NCBI RefSeq assembly: GCF_001404515.1
Contig: NZ_CXWE01000017.1
Coordinates: 1 to 61,868 of the forward strand
Origin: Roseibium album
GTDB taxonomy: Bacteria; Pseudomonadota; Alphaproteobacteria; Rhizobiales; Stappiaceae
Reading direction: 5' to 3'
Length of the DNA stretch: 61,868 nucleotides
Shown here: one piece after another, positions 17,450 through 25,681 of the stretch
Position numbering within the stretch: the stretch's first letter is position 1
How the letters are laid out: every line of letters starts with the position of its first letter
Notes under the pieces: generated by a model
Database searches by the model: none
Seen by the model: the letters and a program-made list of their open reading frames with translations, nothing else
Told to the model about the DNA's origin: nothing
Position numbers and translations under genes: made by a program

Positions 17450-18388
17450 CTAGTTCAGCGCGAACGTTTCGAGGTCACCGGCATTCGAGCTGTTGATCAG
17501 GACACAATCCATCAATTGCTTTTCGTCCTGACCGGTCGAACCCGTCCTCAGGTACTGGTCGGCCTGCTCCACCGCGATCTGAGCCTGGCGGTAGGCGGGT
17601 TGCAGCACGGTGGCCTTGATGCCTCCTTCCAGGATGGAGTCGCGCACATCGTTGCTGCCATCAAAACCGACAACGATCACGTCCGTCCGACCGGCAGCCT
17701 TGAGTGCCGCCCAGGCCCCCATGGCCATGGTGTCATTGCCTGAAATGACACCCTTTATCTCGGGGTTGGCCTGGAGGATGGTCTCCATCTTCTCGTAGGC
17801 TTCCGTCTGGCTCCAGTTCGCCGACTGCTGGGCGACCATCTCCAGATCCGGGTACTGGTCAATTACATCGTGATAGCCCGCCGAGCGAATACCGGCGTTG
17901 GTGTCTGCTTCGCGGCCAAGAAGCTCGGCATATTTGCCTTCCTCGCCCATCAGCCTGACAAACTCTTCCGCACCCAGCTGCGCTCCCTGGTAGTTGTTGG
18001 AGACGATCTGGGAAACGGCAATGCCTGTTTCCTTGATCTCGCGGTCAATGAGGAAGGACGGGATGCCGGCTTCCTTGGCCCGGCGTACGGGAGCGACGGT
18101 CGCGTCCGCACCCGCATTGTCGAGGATGATCGCCTTCGCACCACGGGCAATTGCCGTATCGAAGAGCTGGTTCTGCTTGTTCGGGTCGTCATCGTGGACG
18201 AGAACGAGTGTCTCATAGCCGAGTTCTTCGGCACGTTTCTGTGCGCCTTCAGCTTCCGCCTTGAAAAATGGGTTGTCATGCGACGGCGTGATGATCGCGA
18301 TAAGGTCGGCTGCGGACGCGTAAGCGGGCGCAAGCAGGGTGGCTGCAACAGCAGCGCTGGCAAGCAGGATTCTTCTCGTGAAATTCAT
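17450..18388 (-). CDS. Periplasmic sugar-binding protein (D-apiose)
   Basis: A 312-residue RbsB-type binding protein. The signal peptide covers residues 1-27 (ends ASA-AD), and the mature chain starts LIAIITPSHDNPFFKAEAEG, the usual pentose-binder opening. DDPNKQNQLFDTAIARG and VISGNDTMAMGAWAALKAAG correspond to the second and third conserved blocks. It is encoded immediately before the DUF2291 lipoprotein and the ABC genes. D-apiose is inferred as ligand from the catabolic genes on both sides; ribose-like sugars are the alternative. Confidence 0.9.
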   Translation of the reverse strand: MNFTRRILLASAAVAATLLAPAYASAADLIAIITPSHDNPFFKAEAEGAQKRAEELGYETLVLVHDDDPNKQNQLFDTAIARGAKAIILDNAGADATVAPVRRAKEAGIPSFLIDREIKETGIAVSQIVSNNYQGAQLGAEEFVRLMGEEGKYAELLGREADTNAGIRSAGYHDVIDQYPDLEMVAQQSANWSQTEAYEKMETILQANPEIKGVISGNDTMAMGAWAALKAAGRTDVIVVGFDGSNDVRDSILEGGIKATVLQPAYRQAQIAVEQADQYLRTGSTGQDEKQLMDCVLINSSNAGDLETFALN

Positions 18389-18466
18389 GTTGTCCTCCCA
18401 ACAATAGGTTCAATTTCGTGGCTGATCCCGCGGAACTCCTCCAAGCCCCCCGGCACCAGTCTGAAC

Positions 18467-18489
18467 GCCCGCCACACATCGTGGCGGCC
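18467..18489 (-). repeat. Intercistronic hairpin between apnO and binding-protein gene
   Basis: GCCCGCCAC (18467-18475) and GTGGCGGCC (18481-18489) pair with one mismatch around a five-base loop, 7 bases after the apnO stop. It has no T-run. It probably affects the relative expression of apnO and the importer genes downstream. Confidence 0.55.
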
Positions 18490-18495
18490 GCTCAA

Positions 18496-19320
18496 TCAGG
18501 TGATCTGCCGGATGCTTTCCCTGATTTCGTCCGGCTTGAACACGCCGATCCAGTCGTCCCGCATGAGACGTTTTTTGCCGTTGGTGATGGCCTTGTTGCA
18601 GGCGTCGGAGAAGACGCCGTCGACTTCTTCCATGACGACCGCGCCAAGAATGTTCATGTGCCCCAGAAGAAAGTCCCGGGCCGCCACGGGGTCGACACCT
18701 TGTCGAACAACTTCGTCCATGGCTTCCTTCATCACCACGAGAAGGGTCGCGCAGACGGTTTCGGAAAGGCCCGGTTCCAGAAGCGCCATCTGTTCGACCG
18801 AGACCCGGTGCGAGCGCAGGATTGGCTGGAAAATGGTTTTTGCAATCTCCTCGCCGATTGCATAGTCCTCTTCCGGCCCCTGCATGAGGGCGTTCACGAT
18901 TGCCTGTTTGGCGGCGATACCACCGAAATAGTCGCGTTTCGCAGGCAATTGCGTTTCATCATTGAAAATCGGCGGATGGCAGGGATGGGTGACGAAATAG
19001 GTCACGTCCTTGCGTTCCGGAAAGTGCCCTGCGAAAGGGGCTGCCGCATCCAGCGCGATTAGCATCGTTCCCGGTGCAAGCTTGTCGATGATACCTTGCG
19101 CAACCTTCCTGATCGCGGTGTCCGGCACGGCGAGAATGACCGCACGTGCGTCTTCAAGCGCGGCGTCGGTGTCAACACATTCGACGCCGACCTCTGCCTT
19201 CAGCCGGTCTCTGCCTGCATCGCTGACTTCCACATGAGCAACGTTGAACCGGGAGCCTTTCAGGTTCTGGGAGAGTCGCACTCCCATTTTTCCTCCCGCA
19301 CCGATGAGCGCGATTTTCAT
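18496..19320 (-). CDS. apnO: D-apionate oxidoisomerase
   Basis: A 274-residue NAD-dependent enzyme. It has an N-terminal Rossmann fold (KIALIGAGGKMGVRLSQNL) and a C-terminal helical domain of the phosphogluconate-dehydrogenase-like kind. Conserved THPCHPPIFNDE (about residues 110-121) and EQMALLEPGLSETVCATLL lie in the middle. ApnO of D-apiose pathways oxidises D-apionate and migrates its hydroxymethyl group, giving 3-oxo-isoapionate. The gene opens the minus-strand operon and is divergent from the RuBisCO-like protein that acts two steps later. Family and context agree well. Confidence 0.87.
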   Translation of the reverse strand: MKIALIGAGGKMGVRLSQNLKGSRFNVAHVEVSDAGRDRLKAEVGVECVDTDAALEDARAVILAVPDTAIRKVAQGIIDKLAPGTMLIALDAAAPFAGHFPERKDVTYFVTHPCHPPIFNDETQLPAKRDYFGGIAAKQAIVNALMQGPEEDYAIGEEIAKTIFQPILRSHRVSVEQMALLEPGLSETVCATLLVVMKEAMDEVVRQGVDPVAARDFLLGHMNILGAVVMEEVDGVFSDACNKAITNGKKRLMRDDWIGVFKPDEIRESIRQIT

Positions 19321-19360
19321 GTTTCCTCCAAATTTGTTGCCTGAATAAATTCACATACAA

Positions 19361-19390
19361 ATCATATTGTCAACTGGTATGATAAGTTGA
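19361..19390. promoter_or_regulatory. Nested palindromes, candidate operator of the apiose divergon
   Basis: In the 116-base region between apnO and the RuBisCO-like gene, ATCATA (19361-19366) and TATGAT (19378-19383) form one dyad and TCAACT (19370-19375) and AGTTGA (19385-19390) form a second, overlapping one. The position suits a repressor that controls both strands. The GntR regulator at 10359-11111 is the natural candidate to bind here. Confidence 0.55.
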
Positions 19391-19436
19391 TAATTATACG
19401 CTCAGTCAGTAACACGAAACAGGACAGAGGACAGGA

Positions 19437-20705
19437 ATGGGGAGGCTCTTTGCAACATATGATCTTGAAACGCCGACTACCCTGGAGCAGGCCGCCAAGG
19501 TCATCGCAGGCGAACAATCCTCGGGAACGTTCCTGAAACTGCCGGGCGAAACAGACCGGCTGAGAGAGCGCTCAGGGGCAAGGGTCGAGCAAATCACGGC
19601 AACATCGACCAGCAGAACCCCCTCGCTGCCGTGCCGTATCAGCGCGGAGAGCTATACGCGTGGCGAGATCACTCTTTCCTGGCCGCTCGACAACATGGGC
19701 ACATCCCTTCCCAACGTCTTGGCGACGGTAGCGGGCAACCTTTTCGAGCTGGCGGATGTATCCGCGCTTCGCCTGACGGACATTTCCTTTCCCAAAGAAT
19801 TCGCCATGTCGTATCCGGGACCGACCTATGGCCGGCTGGGCACTCTTGCGCTCGCCGGTGTCAAGGACCGGCCGATGATCGGCACGATTGTCAAACCAAG
19901 CGTCGGTCTCTCACCCGTGGAAACCGCGTCGCTTGTCGAAAAACTCGTCGAAGGAGGTATCGATTTCATCAAGGATGATGAACTTCAGGCAAACGGCCCT
20001 CACTGCCCGTTCGAGGAACGCCTGCACGAAGTCATGAAGGTCATCAACTCGCATGCGGACCGTACCGGCAAGAAGGTCATGTATGCCTTCAACATCACTG
20101 ACGAACTGGACACGATGCGCCGAAATGCAGACCTGTTGCAGCGGGCCGGCGGGACCTGTGCGATGGTAAGCCTGTTTCCACTCGGTCTCACGGGCCTGAC
20201 CGCAATCAGGCGGCATGTCGACCTGCCGTTACATTGCCATAGGAACGGCTGGGGCATTTATTCAAGATCTCCGGATATTGGTATCTCGTTCCGGGTCTGG
20301 CAGAAGTTCTGGCGGCTCGCCGGGGCAGATCATCTGCATGTCAACGGGATCGCGAACAAGTTTACTGAAGCGGACGAAACGGTCATCGAAAACGCCCGCT
20401 CTCTAGGCAATCCATTGTCGGGCGAGCACGGATATCAGGCGATGCCTGTGTTCTCATCAGGGCAGACCGCCGTCCAGATGGAGGAAACCTGCCAGGCCGT
20501 CGGGCACACCGACTTCATTTATTGCGCCGGGGGTGGGATCATGGGACATCCCGGCGGTGTCGCCGGCGGTGTCGCGAGCCTGATACAGGCCGCGGAGGCG
20601 GCCGTAGGCGGAATTCCGGCACATGTTTTCGCGAAAGACCACAAAGAGCTCTCCCAGGCCCTTGAGCTCTTCGGGCGAAAAAACGGCGCCGGAGATGGAA
20701 AATGA
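19437..20705 (+). CDS. RuBisCO-like protein, 3-oxo-isoapionate-4-phosphate acting (OiaT/OiaX type)
   Basis: A 422-residue RuBisCO large-subunit-like protein. The catalytic and metal site is intact: GTIVKPSVGLSP holds Lys153, and FIKDDE holds the carbamylation-type Lys179 with Asp181 and Glu182. CHRNGWGIYSR supplies the His-Arg pair and GGGIMGHPGG the phosphate loop. In D-apiose pathways RuBisCO-like proteins act on 3-oxo-isoapionate-4-phosphate, either as decarboxylase (OiaX, giving L-erythrulose-1-phosphate) or as transcarboxylase/hydrolase (OiaT, giving 3-phosphoglycerate and glycolate). No erythrulose-phosphate isomerase gene is nearby, which favours OiaT (inference). The kinase gene overlaps its end by 4 bases. 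Confidence 0.88.
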   Translation: MGRLFATYDLETPTTLEQAAKVIAGEQSSGTFLKLPGETDRLRERSGARVEQITATSTSRTPSLPCRISAESYTRGEITLSWPLDNMGTSLPNVLATVAGNLFELADVSALRLTDISFPKEFAMSYPGPTYGRLGTLALAGVKDRPMIGTIVKPSVGLSPVETASLVEKLVEGGIDFIKDDELQANGPHCPFEERLHEVMKVINSHADRTGKKVMYAFNITDELDTMRRNADLLQRAGGTCAMVSLFPLGLTGLTAIRRHVDLPLHCHRNGWGIYSRSPDIGISFRVWQKFWRLAGADHLHVNGIANKFTEADETVIENARSLGNPLSGEHGYQAMPVFSSGQTAVQMEETCQAVGHTDFIYCAGGGIMGHPGGVAGGVASLIQAAEAAVGGIPAHVFAKDHKELSQALELFGRKNGAGDGK

Positions 20706-22021
20706 CCGGGGACCTCTTCATTTCCTACTACGGTGACGATTTCACCGGATCGACGGATGTGATGGAAGCCCTGACAACGGGCGGCGTCGAAACCGTCCTG
20801 TTCACGTCCATCCCCAGCGAAAAACAGCTCGAAAAGTTCAAGCGTTGCCAAGCAGTCGGCTTGGCAGGCATCAGCCGTAGCCAGACACCCGAATGGATGT
20901 CGGAGCACCTCCCGGCGATATTCTCCTGGCTGTGGACGCTCGATGCGCGTTTCTGCCACTACAAGACCTGTTCGACCTTCGACAGTTCGCCGGAAAAGGG
21001 CTCCATCGGCCGCGCCCTGGAAATCGGGCTGGCAACATTCAGCCAGAAACGGACCGCAATTGTCGTCGGAGCCCCGCAGCTTCGGCGCTACACCTATTTC
21101 GGCAACCTGTTCGCAGCCTACCGGGGCGAGGTCCACAGGATCGACAGACATCCCGTGATGAGCAAGCACCCGGCAACACCAATGCACGAGGCAGACCTTG
21201 TCAAACACCTGTCAGGACAGACGGATCTGCCCTTTGATTGCCTGACACCGCTGGACGGCTCCATCGCCGCCCAAAACGGCACAGCCCCGGATTCCGGTGA
21301 GGTGCACAATGCCAATCTGCTGATTGATGTCTACGACACGCTGTCCCAGGTGGCCGCGGGAGGCTATCTCGAGAGAAACAGGCAGGACCTCGGGCCTTTC
21401 ATCGCCGGCTCGTCCGGCGTCGAATATGCGCTTTTGCACAACTGGCGTGAAGTTGGCTTGCTGCAGCCACCGGCAACTACTCTACCCCTGGCTGCCAAAT
21501 CTCATATCGCAGTTGTCTCGGGAAGCTGTTCGCCGACAACCGCGCGCCAGATCGAAACCGCGGAAGACTTGGGCTTCAGGGGCATCAAAGTCGATTTCAC
21601 CACACTGGCAACAGGTGACGGCCTGAAACAGGAAATCGAGCGCGTGTTGCAACGGGCATCCTCTGCATTCGAAACCGGACTAAGCCCGATCCTTTACACC
21701 GCCAAAGGTGAAACCGTCCAACCGGCTGCACGGTCTCTGAACCTCGACCGGGTCGGTAAAACCCTCGGGCGCCTACTGGCAACGCTCAAGGACCGGCATC
21801 ACCTGGACCGCGTTGCCGTGGCCGGGGGCGACACGTCGAGCCACGCGTTGGCGGAACTTGATGTATTCGCTCTGACACTCCGCCAAGCCATCCCGACTAC
21901 CCCCGGTTCACCGGTGTGCACCGCGCATACCCGCGGCGGTTCCGAATTCGAAATTGCGCTGAAAGGCGGTCAGATTGGAACCGATACGTATTTCGCAGAT
22001 CTTCGTGACGGTGCTTTCTAA
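20702..22021 (+). CDS. oiaK: 3-oxo-isoapionate kinase (DUF1537 four-carbon acid sugar kinase family)
   Basis: A 439-residue DUF1537 kinase. The N-terminal substrate domain opens with FISYYGDDFTGSTDVMEAL (Asp pair at about residues 10-11) and has HYKTCSTFDSSPEKGSIGRALE. The C-terminal nucleotide domain has AVVSGSCSPTTARQIE, a VAVAGGDTSSHALAEL stretch and a final GGSEFEIALKGGQIG loop. It should phosphorylate 3-oxo-isoapionate at C4 with ATP, feeding the RuBisCO-like protein encoded just upstream. The ATGA overlap indicates coupling. Other DUF1537 kinases act on erythronate or threonate, so the substrate is by context. Confidence 0.87.
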   Translation: MTGDLFISYYGDDFTGSTDVMEALTTGGVETVLFTSIPSEKQLEKFKRCQAVGLAGISRSQTPEWMSEHLPAIFSWLWTLDARFCHYKTCSTFDSSPEKGSIGRALEIGLATFSQKRTAIVVGAPQLRRYTYFGNLFAAYRGEVHRIDRHPVMSKHPATPMHEADLVKHLSGQTDLPFDCLTPLDGSIAAQNGTAPDSGEVHNANLLIDVYDTLSQVAAGGYLERNRQDLGPFIAGSSGVEYALLHNWREVGLLQPPATTLPLAAKSHIAVVSGSCSPTTARQIETAEDLGFRGIKVDFTTLATGDGLKQEIERVLQRASSAFETGLSPILYTAKGETVQPAARSLNLDRVGKTLGRLLATLKDRHHLDRVAVAGGDTSSHALAELDVFALTLRQAIPTTPGSPVCTAHTRGGSEFEIALKGGQIGTDTYFADLRDGAF

Positions 22022-22389
22022 AGCTGATTAACGAAACCATTTAAGCAACCAAAGAGTGGCTTTTAGCGACTTGCCGAACACGCGCCATAAACTCCATCGA
22101 TAGACCAATCCAGTAGTTGCCAAGTCCGCTTTTGACAGCGCAGAGCTTCCATTAGCCGACCGAATTGGGGCCGCGAAGCGGCAAGGCAGATCACGGCCCT
22201 GAGCGGACATTCGCCATCCAACCTAATTGCAGCAATTGCAGCTCGCATAGCGGAGGTTGGTGCGCAGCCGCAGACTCCTAGGCAATGCAAATTCCGAAAG
22301 AGCGAAATGGCAACGTCGGCAACGGCACAGTGGCCCCAGGCCGGGTACGATGCTTGTGGGATCGTGCGGAAGCCTGTTTGTGTTGCGGT
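22022..22389. other. Intergenic region without gene
   Basis: No supported gene lies between the convergent oiaK and LacI-type genes. A stretch near 22156-22185 (ACCGAATTGGGGCCGCGAAGC) resembles 34108-34130 (ACCGAAGTGGGGACGCGAAGC) after the inositol operon. This may be a short dispersed intergenic repeat or decayed DNA. No clear terminator was seen. Confidence 0.5.
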
Positions 22390-23397
22390 CTAGGCACTCT
22401 TGCGAACGATCAGTTGCCCCTGGAATGCGTTCAAAGTGCTCTTGCGCTTCCGGCCCTCAAGGACATCCACCAACGCTTCTGCCATTTCCGTCAGAGGCTG
22501 GCGATACGTGGTTAATTCATAGTGCGGACTGGAGGCTTGAGGCGCATTGTCGAAACCAGTAACGGCGATGTCCTCTGACACGCGCAGACCAAGCTCAAAC
22601 CGGATCGCATCAATCGCTCCCATAGCCAGCGCATCGTTTTCGCAGACCAAAACGTCCGGTAGTTCTGACTTTGGTGTATCCCGGAACCACTCAGCCACAA
22701 GATCGTATGCCAATTTGGGATCATACCGTTCGACCGACGCGAATTTGGGACGTGAGCCTGTGGTCTTTTCCCATTGCGAAAGGAAAGTTTCCTTCCGTTG
22801 AAGATGTGCCGATTGAGATTGTGGGCCTGCAATAAATACCGGATTGCGATAGCCTGCCGAGAATACATGCTGCGTGATTGCGGTCATCGCGGCCCGGTCA
22901 TCGCAACAAATCGATATAGTGTTGTCATTGCTGGACATCCGGGCAAAAACGATCAGTTTCTTTACCCTTTTGGCCCCGAGCGCAGTTTCAAGGCTTTGGT
23001 CATTGAAACTGACCCCAATGAGAACGGCCGCATCCACCCGCCTTTGGCTTGCATTGAGCAGCGCGGCTGATGCGTCTTCTTCGTCGCTCGTGTTGACGAG
23101 CAGGGTGTCGTAGCCGTTTCTTCGCAATATGCGCGTAAGGCGTTCCATCATAATAAGCTTGTGAGGATTGGCAAAGTCATCGACCAGAAGCGCCACCAGA
23201 TTGGTCCGGTCAGTGGCCAAGCTAGTTGCCAGAAGATCCGGTACATAGCCAAGTTCCTGGGCTGCCTTCATGACTTTTTCGCGTGATTTGGCGGAGATTG
23301 ACGCGTCCTTCTTGAAGGCACGATTCACTGTCCAGCGGGACACGCCAGCAAGCGCTGCCACGTCATCTGCCGTTATGGAGCCGCCCTGATCGTTCAT
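22390..23397 (-). CDS. LacI-family repressor of the inositol cluster
   Basis: A 335-residue LacI-type regulator. The N-terminal helix-turn-helix reads ITADDVAALAGVSRWTVNRAF (about residues 8-28) and the hinge helix is ELGYVPDLLATSLA. The periplasmic-binding-like ligand domain runs to about residue 315. It is divergent from iolG across a region with two tandem LacI-type operators, so it almost certainly represses the iol operon and its own gene. The inducer is not readable; myo-inositol or an intermediate is likely. Confidence 0.92.
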   Translation of the reverse strand: MNDQGGSITADDVAALAGVSRWTVNRAFKKDASISAKSREKVMKAAQELGYVPDLLATSLATDRTNLVALLVDDFANPHKLIMMERLTRILRRNGYDTLLVNTSDEEDASAALLNASQRRVDAAVLIGVSFNDQSLETALGAKRVKKLIVFARMSSNDNTISICCDDRAAMTAITQHVFSAGYRNPVFIAGPQSQSAHLQRKETFLSQWEKTTGSRPKFASVERYDPKLAYDLVAEWFRDTPKSELPDVLVCENDALAMGAIDAIRFELGLRVSEDIAVTGFDNAPQASSPHYELTTYRQPLTEMAEALVDVLEGRKRKSTLNAFQGQLIVRKSA

Positions 23398-23482
23398 CTT
23401 TTTCGCCGACCTCCCTGTCTTCGAAACTCATGGAATCACAAACGATCCATGTCCGGTGGACAACGCAAGGCTAGCAGAAATT

Positions 23483-23519
23483 TGCACGCGGGTGCAAAAA
23501 AATATTGCACGCGGGTGCA
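23483..23519. promoter_or_regulatory. Two tandem LacI-type operators upstream of iolG
   Basis: The 14-mer TGCACGCGGGTGCA occurs twice without change, at 23483-23496 and 23506-23519, centres 23 bp apart (about two helical turns). It is a near-palindrome (TGCAC ... GTGCA) with the central CG step typical of LacI-family operators. Both copies lie in the region between the LacI gene and iolG, 45-80 bases before the iolG start, and fit cooperative repression of both promoters. Confidence 0.85.
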
Positions 23520-23563
23520 GAGTGTGTATTTTAACTTTCTGTTGATGATTGGGAGGCCTCAAG

Positions 23564-24586
23564 ATGCGGGTTGGTTTGCTTGGCGCAGGGCGCATTGGGA
23601 ATGTTCATGCACAGGCGATTTCGTCGCATCCGGAGAGCGAACTGGCCGCTGTTTCCGATGCGTTTGAGACGAACGCTCAGGCTCTGGCAAAGAGTTATGG
23701 ATGCGAGGTGCGTTCCTCGGATGAGATCATCGTGGACAGTTCCATCGATGCTGTTCTTATCGCAACATCCACGGACACGCACTCCGATCTGATCGAGGCC
23801 GCCGCGGCAGCTGGCAAGGCGGTCCTGTGCGAGAAGCCTGTGGACCTGAGCCTCGAGCGTGCGTCGGCCTGTCTTGGCAATGTTGGCGACAAGGCGTCCG
23901 GCATCATGATCGGTTTCAACCGCCGGTTCGATCCGAGCTTCGGCGCGCTCAAGGCCGCCATCGACGCGGGTGAGATTGGCAAGGCAGAGCTGCTGTCGAT
24001 CACGTCCTTCGACCCCGCTCCGCCGCCGGTTGAGTACATCAAGGTTTCCGGCGGACTCTTCCGCGACATGATGATCCACGACTTCGATATGGCGAATTTC
24101 ATCATGGGCGAAGCGCCGGTTTCGGTGTCCGCCGTCGGGACATCGGTGGTCGATCCCGCCATCGGAGCGGCCGGTGACGTTGACACCGCGGCGGTGACAC
24201 TGATCTACGCGGACGGTCGCCTCGCGGTAATCAAGAACTCGCGACGCGCGGTCTATGGCTACGACCAGCGGGTCGAGGTGTTGGGTTCCGAAGGCTTGCT
24301 CCAGGCACAGAACGTGCTGGAAAACACGTTGGTAAAATCCACGACGGCCGGCGTGAATAGCGCCAAGCCCACCTACTTTTTCCTCGAACGCTACATGCCG
24401 GCCTACAAGGCCGAATGGGCCGCTTTTGTTAATGCGGTCCAGGGCAAGACGGACATGCCGGTCAACTTGCACGATGGCGTGGCAGCCTTGGCCATGGCCG
24501 AGGCTGCAACGCGGTCGGCTCAGTCCGGTCAGCCCATTGCGATGGCGGACATTCTGAAGACATCGGGTCGCGGGGAGGCGGCCTGA
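23564..24586 (+). CDS. iolG: Inositol 2-dehydrogenase
   Basis: A 340-residue Gfo/Idh/MocA oxidoreductase; the ATG at 23564 has GGGAGG 8 bases upstream. The Rossmann start is MRVGLLGAGRIGNVHAQAI and the catalytic Lys lies in VLCEKPVDLS (about residue 92). MMIHDFDMANFIMG carries the downstream Asp/His pair. It oxidises myo-inositol to 2-keto-myo-inositol with NAD, the first catabolic step. It is the first gene of the operon, directly downstream of the LacI operators and ahead of the inositol importer. Confidence 0.92.
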   Translation: MRVGLLGAGRIGNVHAQAISSHPESELAAVSDAFETNAQALAKSYGCEVRSSDEIIVDSSIDAVLIATSTDTHSDLIEAAAAAGKAVLCEKPVDLSLERASACLGNVGDKASGIMIGFNRRFDPSFGALKAAIDAGEIGKAELLSITSFDPAPPPVEYIKVSGGLFRDMMIHDFDMANFIMGEAPVSVSAVGTSVVDPAIGAAGDVDTAAVTLIYADGRLAVIKNSRRAVYGYDQRVEVLGSEGLLQAQNVLENTLVKSTTAGVNSAKPTYFFLERYMPAYKAEWAAFVNAVQGKTDMPVNLHDGVAALAMAEAATRSAQSGQPIAMADILKTSGRGEAA

Positions 24587-24691
24587 CAAGAGGCACTCGC
24601 CCTAACCGGGCGATGCGGAACGCGCGACGATGTCGCGTGAAAGAGTCGCCGGGTGACCGGCGTGCAAGGCAAACCAAGGGAGGATCCCCAA

Positions 24692-25612
24692 ATGAAAGCC
24701 ATTTTGAAAGGCGCAGTTGCTGCCGCTGCAATCGCTATCGCGGCACCCGCCGTCGCACAGGACATTTCGGTCGTTGTTCACGGCCAGGCCAACGATGCGT
24801 TCTGGTCGGTGGTGAAGGCAGGCGTCGACCAGGCCGCTGCCGATACCGGTGCTAATGTGTCCTACAACTCGCCCGAAACCTTCGACATGGTTCTGATGTC
24901 GCAGCTGATCGACGCCGCAGTGAACGAAGAGCCCGATGGCCTCATCATTTCGTTCCCCGACCCCGATGCACTCGGGCCGTCAGTCGAACGTGCGATTGCT
25001 GCCGGTATTCCGGTCATCACCATCAACGCTGGTGGCGCTCAGGGCAAGGAACTGGGTGCAGCAATGCACGTGGGCCAGGACGAGTACGACGCCGGTGTTG
25101 CTGCGGGTAAGGCGCTCGCCGAAATGGGTGGCACCAACGGTTTGTGTGTAAACCAAGAAGTTGGCAACATCTCTCTCGACCAGCGTTGCGCCGGTTTCGA
25201 AGAAGGCTTCGGTGGCACCGTGACGGTTCTTCCGACCACCAACGACCCAGCTGAAATCGAGTCGAAAGTTGCCGCTGCTCTGGCATCCGATGAAAGTGTC
25301 GATACGGTGATGGCGCTGGGTGCATCCACCGCAGGCGAACCTTCTGTTGCGGCTGCAAAAGCTTCGGGCCGCGATGTGAATGTCGCAACTTTCGACCTGT
25401 CGGCAGGTTTCCTGCAGTCGATCGTCGATGGCGATGCCGCTTTCGCTCTGGACCAGCAGCAATATCTGCAAGGCTACCTGTCCGTATCCGTCATGGCGCT
25501 TCAGGCCAAGTACGGTCTGATGCCGGGTGGTGACGTGGCGTCTGGCCCGAACCTGATCACCTCCGACAAGGCCGCTCAAGTGATCGAGCTGTCCGCACAG
25601 GGCATTCGCTAA
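24692..25612 (+). CDS. Periplasmic inositol-binding protein
   Basis: A 306-residue sugar-binding protein. The ATG at 24692 is preceded by AAGGGAGGATC and starts a signal peptide cleaved near VAQ-DI (about residue 22). Mature sequence opens with ISVVVHGQANDAFWSVVKAG, and INAGGAQGKELGAAMHVGQDEYDAG and VATFDLSAG are later conserved blocks of this importer class. Gene order iolG, binding protein, permease, ATPase is common for myo-inositol importers of Rhodobacterales and Caulobacter-like bacteria (IbpA/IatP/IatA). Ligand is inferred from the operon. Confidence 0.88.
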   Translation: MKAILKGAVAAAAIAIAAPAVAQDISVVVHGQANDAFWSVVKAGVDQAAADTGANVSYNSPETFDMVLMSQLIDAAVNEEPDGLIISFPDPDALGPSVERAIAAGIPVITINAGGAQGKELGAAMHVGQDEYDAGVAAGKALAEMGGTNGLCVNQEVGNISLDQRCAGFEEGFGGTVTVLPTTNDPAEIESKVAAALASDESVDTVMALGASTAGEPSVAAAKASGRDVNVATFDLSAGFLQSIVDGDAAFALDQQQYLQGYLSVSVMALQAKYGLMPGGDVASGPNLITSDKAAQVIELSAQGIR

Positions 25613-25632
25613 GTCTGATGACCCAAAAAGCG

Positions 25633-25658
25633 GGAGCGGCACAGTTTGGTGCCGCTCC
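25633..25658 (+). repeat. Intercistronic hairpin after inositol-binding protein gene
   Basis: GGAGCGGCAC (25633-25642) and GTGCCGCTCC (25649-25658) form a perfect 10-bp stem with a six-base loop, between the binding-protein and permease genes. No T-run follows; mRNA stabilisation or partial attenuation that raises binding-protein output is the likely effect. Confidence 0.75.
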
Positions 25659-25681
25659 TGGCCAAAACGTGAGAGGGCGCT

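Noticed and set aside
23531..24589. 352-codon frame antisense to iolG
   Set aside because: It mirrors the iolG reading frame; no ribosome site and no family features.
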